Of a DNA stretch of 64,000 bases, positions 46,024 through 57,357 are shown one piece after another. The DNA comes from Anagrus nilaparvatae. Its lineage: Eukaryota > Arthropoda > Insecta > Hymenoptera > Mymaridae. Made by a program: the position numbers and the translations under genes. Every line of letters begins with the position of its first letter. Within the stretch, counting starts at the first letter, position 1. A model generated the notes under the pieces. That model saw only the letters and a program-made list of their open reading frames with translations. It did not search any database and was not told the origin of the DNA. The stretch spans positions 4,774,001 through 4,838,000 of the forward strand of contig JAKSXM010000107.1 in the NCBI GenBank assembly GCA_022575985.1. Direction: 5' to 3'.

Positions 46024-47280
46024 TAACACATAAATACCCCCACACAAGAGACTCTCTACACAAACACACACAGTCACACATATACAGACACATATACATA
46101 CATATATTTTTTTAAATCTATTTATTAGTTTTTATCGCATAAATTATAAGTTTTTAGTTGTCATTTAACTTACACATACAAGCGCATATACGCAAACACT
46201 TCCCAACTTACATACAAAATTAAGTATATTCATAGGCAAAGATAGTTTTTCATACATATTTGAGTAAACACATACTTTTAATTAATAATATTTATTTTGA
46301 AAAACTTTTCAAAAATATTTCGTCTAAACTACCAAAAATTCACATCCACTCACAAAAAATTTGAATCCCTCGGGAAATCTGCATCATATATATAGTCGAG
46401 AAGCCAGCGTATCATTCCGTATGCACGAAATCCGATCGCGTGTTGAATTAATAGACACCAAGTAGATTATAGTTTTTTGACCCGCTGATTCTGAATCTGC
46501 AGTTATTTTTTCTCTAAAACTGGTGCGTTTGCCACTAGAGGGCGATTATATTTTTTTGATAGGGGTAAGGAATTTCAATTACAATTTATTTTAATAATTA
46601 TGAAAAAAAATCTTTTTTACGGAATACAAATTTTTGCACAATTTCCGTGACTAATCTTTAATATTTACGTTTTGAACACATAAAATTTGATAGGAGCGTG
46701 CTTTTTTTATCGTGCTTTATAAATCTCAACTCTATAGCTCTGAATTAAAAATGATTTTTATTAATTAGAACCTTGAAATTTGGTTAAGTTATTATTTTTT
46801 ATTCTTACCTTACATTTTGGTCAATTCAAGTATTTTTTAAAAAAGTTTTACACTTAATAATATAATAAATAATTGTATACTTATGAAAACTCCGTTCTGG
46901 TTCAATTGGATTTTTCTCTTTTTTACATAAAATACAAATTCTGGTCATTTTTTCGAAACAAAGGTAAACCAAGCTAAATAAATAAGTTTTATCGCACGCG
47001 CTCCTAAATGAAATATTAACTCATCAAACACTTATTTATAAAATAAGTTATATTCCCACTTCCTTTTATTCAATGTTTATGTAAAATAATAGAGGTAAAT
47101 ATAAATATGAACATATACAAATTGATTGAAAATAATTTTACGTTTGGATTTAAAATAAAATGTATATTTGCGCATATTTGTGTGTGTATTATACGGAGTT
47201 AAATATTAGAAAAAAATAATGCATAATTAAAACAATGATTAATTTTTTTATTCTTATTTAATAAAATTAATCTGTAAATA

Positions 47281-47375
47281 ATAAAATATAATATAATAAT
47301 ATAATAAAATAAAATAAAATAAAATGAAATAAACAAAATATAAATAAAATAACATATAATTTGCAAGTAATAAAA
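47281..47375. repeat. (AATAA)n / (AAAAT)n microsatellite
   Basis: A run of ataata and aaaataaaataaaat units, imperfect at the right end. Confidence 0.8.
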
Positions 47376-47657
47376 TAAAATATTTCTCCATTAATAAAAA
47401 ATTTTAAAATTTTAAATTTATTAGCGCGCGCTTACAACACTCTAGCGGTGTCGTCTAAATTAAGAAGTTTAGAGAGAGATAGATATGGCGCTATTTTATT
47501 TTAAGAGTGGACATTTTCACTTATGTGCAGCATAGTATAATGTGCCCTCTATACAATATCTCTATGGTAAAAACGCTATTTTTCGCAAATATCCTGGAAT
47601 CTACGCGTCCTAAGATACTTAAACCCAAGAAACATATAGATTGATGCTGATTCGATA

Positions 47658-47722
47658 ACGCTGATTCCGAATCTGCAGTTATTTTTTCTCTAAAACTGGT
47701 GCGTTTGCCACTAGAGGGCGAT
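47658..47722. repeat. Third copy of a 65-bp block
   Basis: The block cgctgattccgaatctgcag through gtttgccactagagggcga matches the arm blocks at 46481-46546 (direct) and 48011-48076 (inverted), so the outer element has an internal extra copy of its subterminal repeat. Confidence 0.8.
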
Positions 47723-48088
47723 ATAGAATAAATAAATTTAATAATAAATTTTGTTTCATAAATAAAAAAAGAAGAAATAATGTTTAAATACATTTGTATT
47801 ATTTGAATCATGAGCTTGATAATAATGTTTATAATTATAATTATATTTATAATTATATCTTTATAATTATACTTACTAATCATGACTTCTATCGGAAAAG
47901 TCTGTAATTTTAGAGAAAATTTAACTGCATATTTCAAATCAGCGGGTCTAAAAACTATAAATTACTTGGTTTTAAAATATCTTAAAAAAATAGCATTTTT
48001 ACCCCCTAAACGCCCTCTAGCGGTAAACACACCAGTTTTAGACAAAAAATAACTGCAGATTCGGAATCAGTGGGTCAAATAACTATAA

Positions 48089-48314
48089 GGCAGCTTCTAC
48101 AATAGCCTCATACACAAATATAGAAGTACCTATGGATAGACATATTTGTGTATGGCCAACCTTCAGATAACTGCGCCCTCTATTTTTCTACATTAATTAT
48201 TGTAGACTTTTTACCTGCTGGTAAGGCAGATTTTAATATTAGGTTGGCCATACACATATATGTCTATCCATAGGTACTTCCATATTTGTGTATGTGGCTA
48301 TTGTAGAAAGCGCC
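48089..48314. mobile_element. 226-bp Tourist-like MITE (TAA duplication)
   Basis: GGCAGCTTCTACAATAG at the left is mirrored by CTATTGTAGAAAGCGCC at the right. Arms pair through acacaaatat, agtacctatggatagacata and tgtatggccaacct. TAA lies on both sides (48086-48088 and 48315-48317), typical of PIF/Harbinger. The outer arm at 46470 shows the uninterrupted sequence. Confidence 0.8.
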
Positions 48315-48995
48315 TAATCTACTTGGTGTCTATCAATTCAACACGCGATCGGATTTCGTGCATACGGAATGACACGCTGGCTTCTCGACTAATAAAATTT
48401 CTAGAAAAAAAAGTCCAGATATTTTTCAATCGGATTTAAATTTGTTTAAGCCTACCATGGGCTGCACTCTTTATATTTCCGTGCAAAAATATTTGCATCT
48501 TTATACTGAAAAGTAAATTTATAACGACTTAAAATATTTTTGATAATTATTGGCAGGGGCGTCAAGTTAGGTAATTATAGGGCATTGTAATTTAATGACG
48601 TAATTTGATATTTTTTACAACCCCACCCTCTTTTCTTTGCCTTAGTATTTAACTAATGAAAAAACAATAAAAGTAATAAAGCTTAATTATAGAGCGAAGC
48701 TCTAACTTAATGGATGCAAAAATCGACACCTTGTGGGCAAGATATCTCAACAACGATCCATCAGATTACTTTCATTTTCTAAAACTGGGTTTCTATTATC
48801 GAGTTCATGGAACCTATAGTTTTTGGGCCCAATCCGCTATTTTCAAAAGCATGTTTATTCTTGTATTTTGGCTTCACAGAGGCGAAAAACCTTATAAATG
48901 TCAACTGCGCAATAATTATCATAGCTTTTGTATAAACTTTGCAACGATAAAATATCATAGAAATGCAAAATAACACGAGATACTTACATTTTTAG

Positions 48996-49043
48996 GCACG
49001 ATCACCCTATGTATGCAACACATAGATGAAATCGTGCCTTAGA
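48996..49043. repeat. Hairpin repeat, copy 1 (aggcacgat...atcgtgcct)
   Basis: aggcacgat, a short unpaired stretch, ctatgt, a loop, acatag, another unpaired stretch and atcgtgcct form an imperfect hairpin of about 48 nt. Similar copies lie at 49410-49496. Confidence 0.7.
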
Positions 49044-49409
49044 AGTTTGTCAGGTTAAAAAACGAAAAAATTTCTAAACTGTCCAATTCGTAGAGACATT
49101 TGGTCCCCAAGTCATTCCGATGCCTCTAAATGCTTATATTGCCTTGGTGTGTGTAGAGATGTATGTTCCAGAAAGTTTATCTTCAAGATTTTAGAACCTA
49201 CTCGATGAATCAAAAATCCCTTAGACCAAATTTTTGGAAATCAGATCTAGTTGCAGGGTTTTCAATTTCAAGTGATTTCATCAAATCCATGCAGAGAAAT
49301 GTTCAAGATTGAGATATTTAAAAAAATTCTGAAAAAATGATAAAAATGGTGAAAAATGAACGGTTTTTTTGAACCAGAAAATAACTAAATTAATTAAAAT
49401 TTATTTTTT

Positions 49410-49496
49410 AGGCACGATCCCCCTATGTATGCAATACATAGATGATTAGGCACTATCACCCTATGTATGCATTACATAAATGATATCGTGCCTTAA
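49410..49496. repeat. Hairpin repeat, two overlapping copies
   Basis: taggcacgatccccctatgt and aggcactatcaccctatgta follow each other, and the block closes with atatcgtgccttaaaagtt, like the hairpin at 48996. This looks like a partial tandem duplication of the hairpin. Confidence 0.65.
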
Positions 49497-49504
49497 AAGT
49501 TCAT

Positions 49505-49945
49505 CTTAAAAGTCCTTTTACGTATCCAAATTTTTTCGGCCGCGTGTTCTGGAAAAAGTTATGAGTTCAAAAAAATGGCCAATTTTTAAAAACTAAAAGT
49601 ATGAAATCCCGGAATAGCCTAGGTTTTTCTAACTAAGACCAAAACATAATAAGTTTATATTTGACAGTTTTCGGTATTTTAATTCTGGATAGGCATCTCG
49701 GGACATTGAAGACGTTTATCCGAGTTCACAATCATATATACTATATACTAAAAGCGCGAGTAAACGGTGGGTCTTCAATAGCCCAACATGCCTTTCCAGA
49801 ACCAAAATACCAAAATATTTAAAATATAAATTAAGTATGTTTTGGCCTAATATAAAAATCTAATCTATTCCGGGGTGTCATAATTTCAGTTTGTTTTTTT
49901 CAAAAATTGGTTATCTTTTTTTAGAACACAGAAAAATACGCTGCC
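49505..49945. mobile_element. ~440-bp foldback element
   Basis: The left arm (ttttttcggccgcgtgttct, ccggaatagcctaggttttt, accaaaacataataagttta) is mirrored by the right arm (ttaagtatgttttggcctaa, tattccggggtgtcataatt, agaacaca). The centre is near 49735. A half copy at 63690-63905 matches one arm closely. Confidence 0.7.
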
Positions 49946-50039
49946 AACTAGCTGGCACTAAGGTTCCTCAAACAATGAGCTTAATACATCAATATGCCAG
50001 TGATGTCACCAATTATTACAAACATGCAATCATACATTC

Positions 50040-50415
50040 ATTTCTCTCTTAATTCCATAATAGTTGTGAAATATCAACGATTACAATATTTTCAGATATT
50101 AGTACTTTCATGGAATTAAATGGGGTATTACACTAAAAAAACAAAAAAAAATAATACAGTTTTTTTTAATTTTGAGAAAAAAACTTTGAAAAGAGTCGGT
50201 ATCAGATACTAAAAATTTTCAAAAAATTTTCAAAAAATTAATTATCAGATTCGAGATATCGAGTAAAAATCATATTTTCAAATATAAGTACTTTCATGGA
50301 AATAAATGAGGTATTACATCCAAATTGAAAAAAAAAGTAGTTTGAGATTTATTGATGAAAAAATTAAAAAAAAAAAAAATAATGTTTGTGAAATATTACC
50401 GGCTGCATACATACA

Positions 50416-50449
<34 letters not shown>

Positions 50450-50570
50450 ATACAGACTTTTTTTAAAAACCGGTTTTTTAGTTTCCTGAGGTCTCAAAAC
50501 GTGCTTATATGCCAAGAAATCAAAAACTAAAATTTAACCCATCACAATTGGTTCCTCATTGAGGAACCAA
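50040..50570. repeat. Repeat family A, partial copy with (CA)n
   Basis: It has the family blocks attagtactttcatgg, taaatgaggtattacatcca and aaaaccggttttttag, a (CA)n run at about 50415-50448, and the same terminal hairpin at 50550-50568. The 74-codon frame here is not a gene. Confidence 0.8.
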
Positions 50571-50859
50571 AATTAGAATACAAACGTAGGTAATACATAC
50601 TTTAATTCTGAAATACTTAATCTGGGGTACAAATAAGCAAATCAGCAAAAACTACCAAATTGTTTCTGCAATATTTTGGAAGCAGAGCTAAAATTATCGA
50701 ATTAACTGCCTCTTTTAAAGAAAGGGCAAGAAAATATAGTGATTCAATAATTACAAGCTCTAATTGAGCTATAAGGCTAATTATAGGACGTGAAAACTAA
50801 ACCTCTAAAAAGGAATAATTTTAATACATAAAGGATAAGCAACATTACAATAAAATCGC

Positions 50860-51520
50860 TATTCTTATAATTTGTAATTATCACCTTTACTAGATGTTAA
50901 GATTCTAAACCCAAATTATTTTAATTCTGTAAACCTGTATTATTCTAAGTCCTTAAATCGAAAATATTCTAAGTCTTAATAAGCTTTTAGATAATTGTTA
51001 ATACCTATAAAACCCATTTTTGTCTAAAATTGCAATTTTTGAGATAATTTAAAAATTAATCTTTTTGGGTCAAAAATAACCATTTGGTTAATTTGCTATA
51101 ACATTGAGAAAATCAGCGATAAAAAATTGCGGTATCCGAGGCTTGACAAATGACTTTAATACCAAACAATTGTGACCAAAGAAGTGATTTTGTTAACTAA
51201 CTAATTTAAAAGCAATATTACCAAAAAAACTCTATTTAAAAGCCTTGTGCAGTGTTTCTATGCCTAGAAGGCCCGTTGGAATAAACGGAGGTTATTGGGT
51301 TTTTTTTCTCAATATATTAAAATTATTTGTAATTTAGCGGTAGCGGTCTCTTGTTAGTGAAAAAAAAGTAAAGACACCGAAAAATTTGCCCTCTTTTTGC
51401 AATTTTGTTAACTTTTTGCATAAGGAAACCTAGGAAAAATTTTTCTTGCAAAATCTTTGTTATTACACGGTCTTCTGGTGCTGGACATGGTATTTTTAAA
51501 ATCATATGACAAAATTAAAT
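50860..51520. repeat. Left arm of an element interrupted by the LINE
   Basis: At 51460-51515 acacggtcttctggtgctgg and the following tatttttaaaa are the inverse of 57365-57412 on the far side of the LINE. The block 50870-50960 (gtaattatcacctttactag, ttctaagtcc) is also found in the insertion at 53551-54050. The outer limits are not fixed. Confidence 0.5.
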
Positions 51521-51837
51521 TCATAGGTTGGTATCAATGGGACATCTTCGTATGTTGCGTTCACTTATACTACGATATATTAGTTTTAGTGTGTGTTAAT
51601 GCCAACCCTTTACGGCTTGGCGATGTTGCCGGTATGTACCCAAGCTGCTGGAGGACTCTAAACTTCCAAAGCGAATTATGCTTTTATTCGTGGCGGAATG
51701 AGAGGAGCAAGGTAGTGCAAGTTCATGCCGTCAGCTATATCCTCTGTGATGCAACCAGTCTGCATGTCAGCTGCCCAGAATGTGAGGGGTCGAAGGAGGC
51801 CGTTGCACATGGAGTGACTAATTTTATTACATTCAAA

Positions 51838-53301
51838 ATGTCTAACATAAATGTATATAAAAGCAATGAAGTGAACCTAGAAGGTAAGGATGGCGATGCT
51901 GAGACAGTCCAAGTGCTCTATGAGAACACTGAACTTGCTAGACGTCTACAACGCATGGATGAAAACCATAATGCCGTCAAGAGTATCCTTGATCTAATGG
52001 AAGAAAAGATAGGCGAGATGACACATCACATGACTTTCAAGCAGCAAAACATAGCCGCTGTTGTAAAGAATGGTATAAATGATATGAAGGACAAAGTCAC
52101 TGCTCTCAAAGCAATAAGAGATCAGCAAGTTAAGGAGAAAAATGGAATTGAGCAATTATTTAAAAAACATATAACAGGCTCAGTGCTAAAGAAAAGAAAG
52201 CGAAGCGAAAACGCTGAAACTGCAGGGCTAGGAAGCGAACATGCTAAGAGAACTGCTGCGGGAAAATCATCTCAAAAGATTCGTAGCTGCTCAGTAATGA
52301 TGGTGGATATAGCGATCCATGAGAACAATACCTATACTCAGTTGCAGATACAGCCTGAAACACAGCAGAGCACCCCGGGTGAAAATAATACAACGCATGA
52401 TACGGACCATAATAACGAACCCTTTCAAACGGCTGTAAACAAAAGGAAGAAGAGGAAAAAGGGGAAAAAAGAAGGTAAGAGAGGCCAGGACGGAAACAAA
52501 AAGTGGCCAGTAGCTACGCAAAAGAAGACAATCCCAAGAAAACGGGAGCGAGCTGTAGCTATTAAACTGCCTATGGGTAGAACATATGCTGACGTCTTGG
52601 GAACTTTAAGGTCTCAGGTGCAACCTGAAGAACTTGGCGCAAAAATAAGATCGGTGCGAAAGACGAAGACGGGCGATGTCCTGGTTGAGCTGAAGGAACC
52701 TAGTGATAAAATAGGTTCCTTCTCACAAGAAGTAAGAAGAGTATTGGGTGAGGAGGCCAGGGTTAGGGATCTTGCTCCTAAACGAGTTATACAAATACTT
52801 GACTTGGACTGTCTCACCCAGTCAATAGACGTTCTAAATGCCATTAAAAGCAAAGAAGAGCATGCGGAGATAGCAAGGGTGACTATTTCTAAGAGCAACG
52901 CAAGAGAACAGAGAGCTGCTTACGTTGACCTTGATGAAAGAACCGCCTTCAAATTGGCCCGCATGGAACGTATCAAAATAGGATGGATGAACTGTAGGGT
53001 AAGGCTAAAAACCCCATTAACCCGTTGTTTTAAATGCCTAAGTTATGGCCATTTTGCTACAAAATGCAATGGACCAGACAGGAGAGCGAAATGCTACAAA
53101 TGCGGAGAAGAAGGACATAAGGCAACTGACTGCACAGCGAAGGCAAGGTGCATGCTATGCTTGGACCTTGGGCTAAAAGGCAAGGAGTTGAAGCACGACC
53201 TTGGGAAAGCAAAGTGTGAAGCGCTACGGAGGGCTCTGTTGAAATTAAGAAGCGGCGCAGATGCTAGCAAGTCGAATAATGTTAAAGGTGCTTCAAGGTA
53301 A
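51838..53301 (+). CDS. LINE ORF1: nucleic-acid-binding protein with zinc knuckles
   Basis: The frame of 487 residues starts at ATG 51838 (MSNINVYKSNEV, A at -3); the longer upstream frame begins outside the element and is discounted. The N-terminal third is charged and probably coiled coil (about 30-110). A Lys-rich stretch follows (about 195-245). A conserved gag-like core (GRTYADVLGTLRSQV to about residue 390) precedes three zinc knuckles: CFKCLSYGHFATKC, CYKCGEEGHKATDC and a CX2C near the end. R1-clade ORF1 proteins bind element RNA in the ribonucleoprotein. The frame is intact and overlaps ORF2 by about 20-40 nt. Confidence 0.88.
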   Translation: MSNINVYKSNEVNLEGKDGDAETVQVLYENTELARRLQRMDENHNAVKSILDLMEEKIGEMTHHMTFKQQNIAAVVKNGINDMKDKVTALKAIRDQQVKEKNGIEQLFKKHITGSVLKKRKRSENAETAGLGSEHAKRTAAGKSSQKIRSCSVMMVDIAIHENNTYTQLQIQPETQQSTPGENNTTHDTDHNNEPFQTAVNKRKKRKKGKKEGKRGQDGNKKWPVATQKKTIPRKRERAVAIKLPMGRTYADVLGTLRSQVQPEELGAKIRSVRKTKTGDVLVELKEPSDKIGSFSQEVRRVLGEEARVRDLAPKRVIQILDLDCLTQSIDVLNAIKSKEEHAEIARVTISKSNAREQRAAYVDLDERTAFKLARMERIKIGWMNCRVRLKTPLTRCFKCLSYGHFATKCNGPDRRAKCYKCGEEGHKATDCTAKARCMLCLDLGLKGKELKHDLGKAKCEALRRALLKLRSGADASKSNNVKGASR

Positions 53302-53550
53302 TGTGCGGCGAAGCCCCCTAGCAAGAGACATTATATATCAACTTGCTAGAGAAAAGTCGGCAGACCTCCTCATCATAAGTGAGCAAGGGGTCCGACCAAG
53401 CTCTCTGAACTGGTTTACGGATGAGTTGGGTACTGCGGCAATCTGGGTAGTGAATCCAAGAAAGGTTCTAGTACAGGAAAAAGGCGCTGGCAGAGGCTTT
53501 GTCTGGATTAAAAAACTTATAACTGGTTTGTGTACACACAACCAAAATGC

Positions 53551-54050
53551 ATGGAACATGTTTACTTACATTTACATCTGTAATCTTACAGCATAGACAC
53601 ACAAAAAAAAATACAATTTCCTATTTTTATAATTTGTAATTATCACCTTTACTAAATGTTAAGATTCTAAACCCAAACTATTATGATTTCCTAAACGCGT
53701 ATTATTCTAGGTCCCTAAATCAAAAAAATTTTCTAAGTCCCTAAACCCAAATTATTCTAAGTCCCAAAATTGAAATTATTCCAAGTCCCATTTGACCCCC
53801 CCCCCCTTAAATGGGACATATTTGACCCCCCCCCTTAAATGGGACAAATGTGACCCCCCCCCTTAAATGGGACAAATTTGACTACCCCCCTTAAATATGA
53901 CATATTTGACTACCCCCCTTAAATGGGACAAATTTGACCCCCCCCCTTTAATGGGACAAATTTGACTACCCCCCTTAAATGGGACATATTTGACCCCCCC
54001 CCCTTAATTTTCAAATTCCGAAGTACACCCTCCCTATAAACATGTTCCAT
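53551..54050. mobile_element. 500-bp inverted-repeat element inside LINE ORF2
   Basis: ATGGAACATGTTTA at the left end is mirrored by TAAACATGTTCCAT at the right end. The left part carries gtaattatcacctttact and ttctaagtccctaaa words; the right part is a C-rich minisatellite. A related inverted copy lies at about 57570-57960. The exact insertion limits could extend a few tens of bases further left. Confidence 0.75.
53785..54006. repeat. C-run minisatellite (~28-bp unit, eight copies)
   Basis: Units of ttgac(t/c)(a/c)C(5-11), then ttaaatgggacaaat, lie head to tail. The strand bias is extreme, with C runs of 5-11 on the plus strand. The complementary G runs could form quadruplexes. Confidence 0.85.
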
Positions 54051-56817
54051 GTTAACAAATGGTGTTACCTACATAAGCGTGTACTTAACGCCAAATGAGC
54101 TTAGGCAGGACACTCTGAGGAAAATGAATAGTTTGGAAGATGCCATAAGGGATATGACTGGTGAAATTGTAATGGCAGGCGATTTCAACGCGAGAGCTCC
54201 AGAGTGGGGTATGTCAGAAACGGATGCAAGAGGAGAGGACATACTTGACCTATCTGCCAGGCTCAATTTGGCTGTGCTAAACGTAGGTAACACTACTACT
54301 TTCAGAAGGCCAGGCTACGGACAGACCATCCCAGATATATCGTTTGCAACAGAAAACTTGGCTGCCAGGATTACTGATTGGTAAGTCCTAGAGGACTTTT
54401 CAGCGAGCGACCACCAATATATTTCTTTTGAGGTGCATGATGAGCGGCGGCTGACACGAAGAGACGAAGCACAGAAATGCTGCGGATGGAACATCAAGCG
54501 GTTAAACCGCGAAATTTTGGTGAACACGCTTAGAAGAGGAGAGACTGCTATCCTAGGGAAAGCAATTAGACCAGGAAATACTGACGATGCAGAGGATATA
54601 GTTAAGGGAATCATGACGCTGCTGGAAAAAGCATGTAACAAAGCCATGCCAAAAAAACGGACCCGTGATGGAAGACCACCAGCCTACTGGTGGAATGCTG
54701 AAATAGATCGTCTAAGGAGTGAAAGCTTAACTACAAGAAGAAGAGCAACACGTGCAAGGAACAGAACAGACGCTGCTGAGCTGATGGCAGAGCATAAGCA
54801 GGTCAAGAAAAAGCTGAGAATTGCTGTTAGGAGAAGCAAAAGAGCATGCGAGATAGCTTTGTGTAACGAGGTTGATAATGACCCATGGGGTCTTGGGTAC
54901 AAGATAGTCACCAAGAGAATCGGTGCTCTTTCCGCAAGTGGTGTTATGAACGAAGACGAGGTTAGGCTTATAGTTGATGGACTTTTCCCTACCCACCCGG
55001 AGAGGGAGGAGGAAAATGACTTGGGTGAAAATGATGAGGCTTTCCCCGAATTTACGGAGGAGGAACTCTTCACAGCGGTGGACTCTCTCAAGAACGGTAA
55101 GGCACCAGGTCCTGATGGGATACCTACGGAGATACTGAAGATAGGTGCGCACGAATGCCCAAAACTCATCTTATGTATGTACAATACTTGTGCACGTGCG
55201 GGCATCTTCAGTAAACTCTGGAAAAGAGCAAGACTTGTCCTTATCAGTAAGGGCAAAGGGGACCCTAGACTGCCAAACTCTTGGCGCCCTCTAGGATTAC
55301 TCGATACAGCCGGCAAAAATTACGAGAAGATGCTACAGCCAAGGATACTGAGGGCCGTAGAAACAGCGGCAGATCTCTCTCCTAGACAATACGGATTTCG
55401 CCGAGGGAAGTCAACAATCGATGCAATAAGCAGTATTGTTCGGGCCATCGACAACGCACAGACTGGTAATCACTATTCGAGAAAGATCACGCTATTAGTG
55501 ACCCTCGATGTAAAAAATGCCTTTAACTCAGCAAGGTGGAGCGACTTCATGGAGGGACTCAGGAACTTCCAGGTGCCAAAATACCTGCGAAGAATAATCA
55601 GCAGCTACCTGAGTGATCGGGAAATAATCTTTGAAACTGCACAAGGAACAAGAGTGAGGAAAGTAACTGCAGGTGCAGTTCAAGGATCGGTCCTTGGATC
55701 GGATCTATGGAACATCATGTACGATCAGGTACTAAGGCTACCGATGCCAGCTGACACTTTTACTGTAGGCTACGCGGACGACCTGGTCCTAGTAATTACG
55801 GCAAAAAATGAAAAAATCGCCGAGGAGAAACTGAATCAGGCAATGCATGGGGTAAATTACTGGATGGAAGACCACGGCCTAAAGCTTGCAACGGCGAAGA
55901 CTGAGATTGTCCTATTCACCCGTAAGCATATTGAGACTATTATCCCAATATGTATTGGGGAGGATAGGATAGAAACGAAGGAACACTTAAAGTATTTGGA
56001 AGTGCTGCTGGACACGAAGCTGACGTTTAAGGCACAGATTCTGAGAAGCACGGAGAAGGCTGCCAGGCTGACTGCTGCGCTAAGCAGGCTCATGAGAAAT
56101 ACGTGCGGACCTAAGACCGGAAAGCGCAGGCTTCTTATGTCGGTAACCCACTCCATACTACTGTATGGTGCAGAAGTATGGGCCGACTGCATAAAGAAGG
56201 TCACTTATGCGTCTAAGCTTACGAGCTTGCAGAGGCAAGGAGCCCTGCGAATCTCCTGTGCCTATCGAACAGTGTCGTTGGAGGTAGCTCTAGTCATTGC
56301 TGGGGTAATCCCGATAGATCTGCTGGCTCTTGAGAGACAGTATATCTATCTGAACAAAGAGAGGGAAGGTATTGACCGCGCGAAGGCTACTTCGCGCCAG
56401 ATTAGCCTAAGCGATTGGCAGGAACGTTGGACCGACTACGCGAAGAGCAAATGGACCAAGAGGTTGATAGGAGAGATATCACCTTGGATAAATAGAGGGC
56501 ATGGGGACATTAATTATTTTTTGACCCAATTCCTAAGCGGACATGGACTTTTATGCTCCTATCTCTTTCGGATCCAGAAGATGAATAGTGCTGAATGTAT
56601 ATACTGTCCTGGCAAAGACGACACGCCGGAACACACATTCTTCAAATGCGATAGGTGGGCTGCTAAAAAGTTTCAATTAGAAGCTAACATCGGTCAAATC
56701 ACACCTGAAAATGTGGTTGGCCTGATGCTTCGAAATGAAGAAGTATGGTCCGAATTTGGCCAGTATGTGGAGTACATACTCCGCACCAAAAAACCTGAAT
56801 TCCAAGGTATAGGCTAA

Positions 56818-57313
56818 TATTAAGACGTATTGCGGTTATCCTGATGACTGCAGCTGTTGTACTAACATACTATCATCTCTGCAGTTACTCTTGATACCGC
56901 AAGCAATAGTAGATGGTAGGATAATTTTTATTTATTTATTTATATATTATTTATTTATTTATTTATTTATTAACCTTCTTTTTGATGATAATGAGAATTA
57001 ACGTATATTTTTAGCTAACATATATTTTATTAAAGATGACAGTACATAAAGACGAAATTTCAACCAGATGGAATGACGGAGTCCTTAACCAGACTGGCGA
57101 GTCAGTGGATGCAAGTCAAAAGATGGAGTTAATGAATAGAACTAAATGGCCTTGAACCTGTCCTGAAGTAATGTGAAAACGGTCCCGGGATAGGCTCGCA
57201 TAAGGTAGGAAGGGAGTGGAGTTTTAGTGGGTATAGGCAAAGTAGGTCGAGTCCCACATAACTGTCAGTTCGGATGCTGATCAGTATGCGTAATGCATTT
57301 CTCCACTTCCTAC

Positions 57314-57344
<31 letters not shown>
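56818..57344 (+). other. LINE 3' untranslated region and poly(A)
   Basis: It contains an imperfect hairpin (about 56828-56906: attgcggttatc with gataccgcaagcaat, and actgcag with ctgcagt), then an (ATTT)n run (56928-56972), ~340 nt of unique sequence and a poly(A) run (57316-57344). Confidence 0.75.
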
Positions 57345-57346
<2 letters not shown>

Positions 57347-57357
57347 CCAACCCTTTC

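Larger units (their letters stand above)
46395..48388. mobile_element. ~2-kb inverted-repeat element flanked by TA, with nested MITE
   Basis: The left arm gtcgagaagccagcgtatca is mirrored by tgacacgctggcttctcgac at the right end. Arms continue through cgcgtgttgaatt, agacaccaagtagatta and the cgctgattctgaatctgcag block (46481-46546 versus 48011-48076). The right arm is split by the 48089-48314 MITE. TA borders both ends. The interior (46560-48000) is AT-rich with no transposase visible. Confidence 0.75.
53261..56817 (+). pseudogene. LINE ORF2: endonuclease and reverse transcriptase, interrupted
   Basis: Starts at ATG 53261 or 53279, overlapping the ORF1 end in another frame. The N-terminal apurinic-type endonuclease begins MLKVLQGNVRRS and is cut near 53515-53550 by the 500-bp insertion. 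It resumes by 54058 with YISVYLTPNE, MAGDFNARAPEWG and, after an in-frame TAA at 54382-54384, SASDHQYISFEV. The reverse transcriptase (about 55090-55930) has APGPDGIPTEILK, YGFRRGKSTIDA, LDVKNAFNSARW and YADD (55771). The C-terminus has CIYC...HTFFKC, the R1-clade zinc knuckle. Both breaks lie in the endonuclease part; the reverse transcriptase frame is open to 56817. Confidence 0.88.
51598..57357 (+). mobile_element. R1-clade non-LTR retrotransposon (LINE)
   Basis: The body runs from about 51612 to a 29-nt poly(A) ending about 57344. It is flanked by the direct repeat AATGCCAACCCTTT (51598-51611 and 57343-57356), so the insertion is full length or nearly so. Two overlapping reading frames with R1-type zinc knuckles and a C-terminal CCHC identify the clade. 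It did not insert in 28S rDNA, unlike R1 itself. Confidence 0.88.

Noticed and set aside
47521..47937. 138-codon minus-strand frame
   Set aside because: Low-complexity Ile/Asn-rich sequence from AT repeats inside an inverted-repeat element; no domain.
51457..51837. Extended N-terminus of LINE ORF1 starting at 51457
   Set aside because: The left target duplication places the element start at about 51612, so that start lies in flanking DNA.
54684..55316. 210-codon minus-strand frame under LINE ORF2
   Set aside because: It is an antisense shadow of the conserved reverse transcriptase frame.
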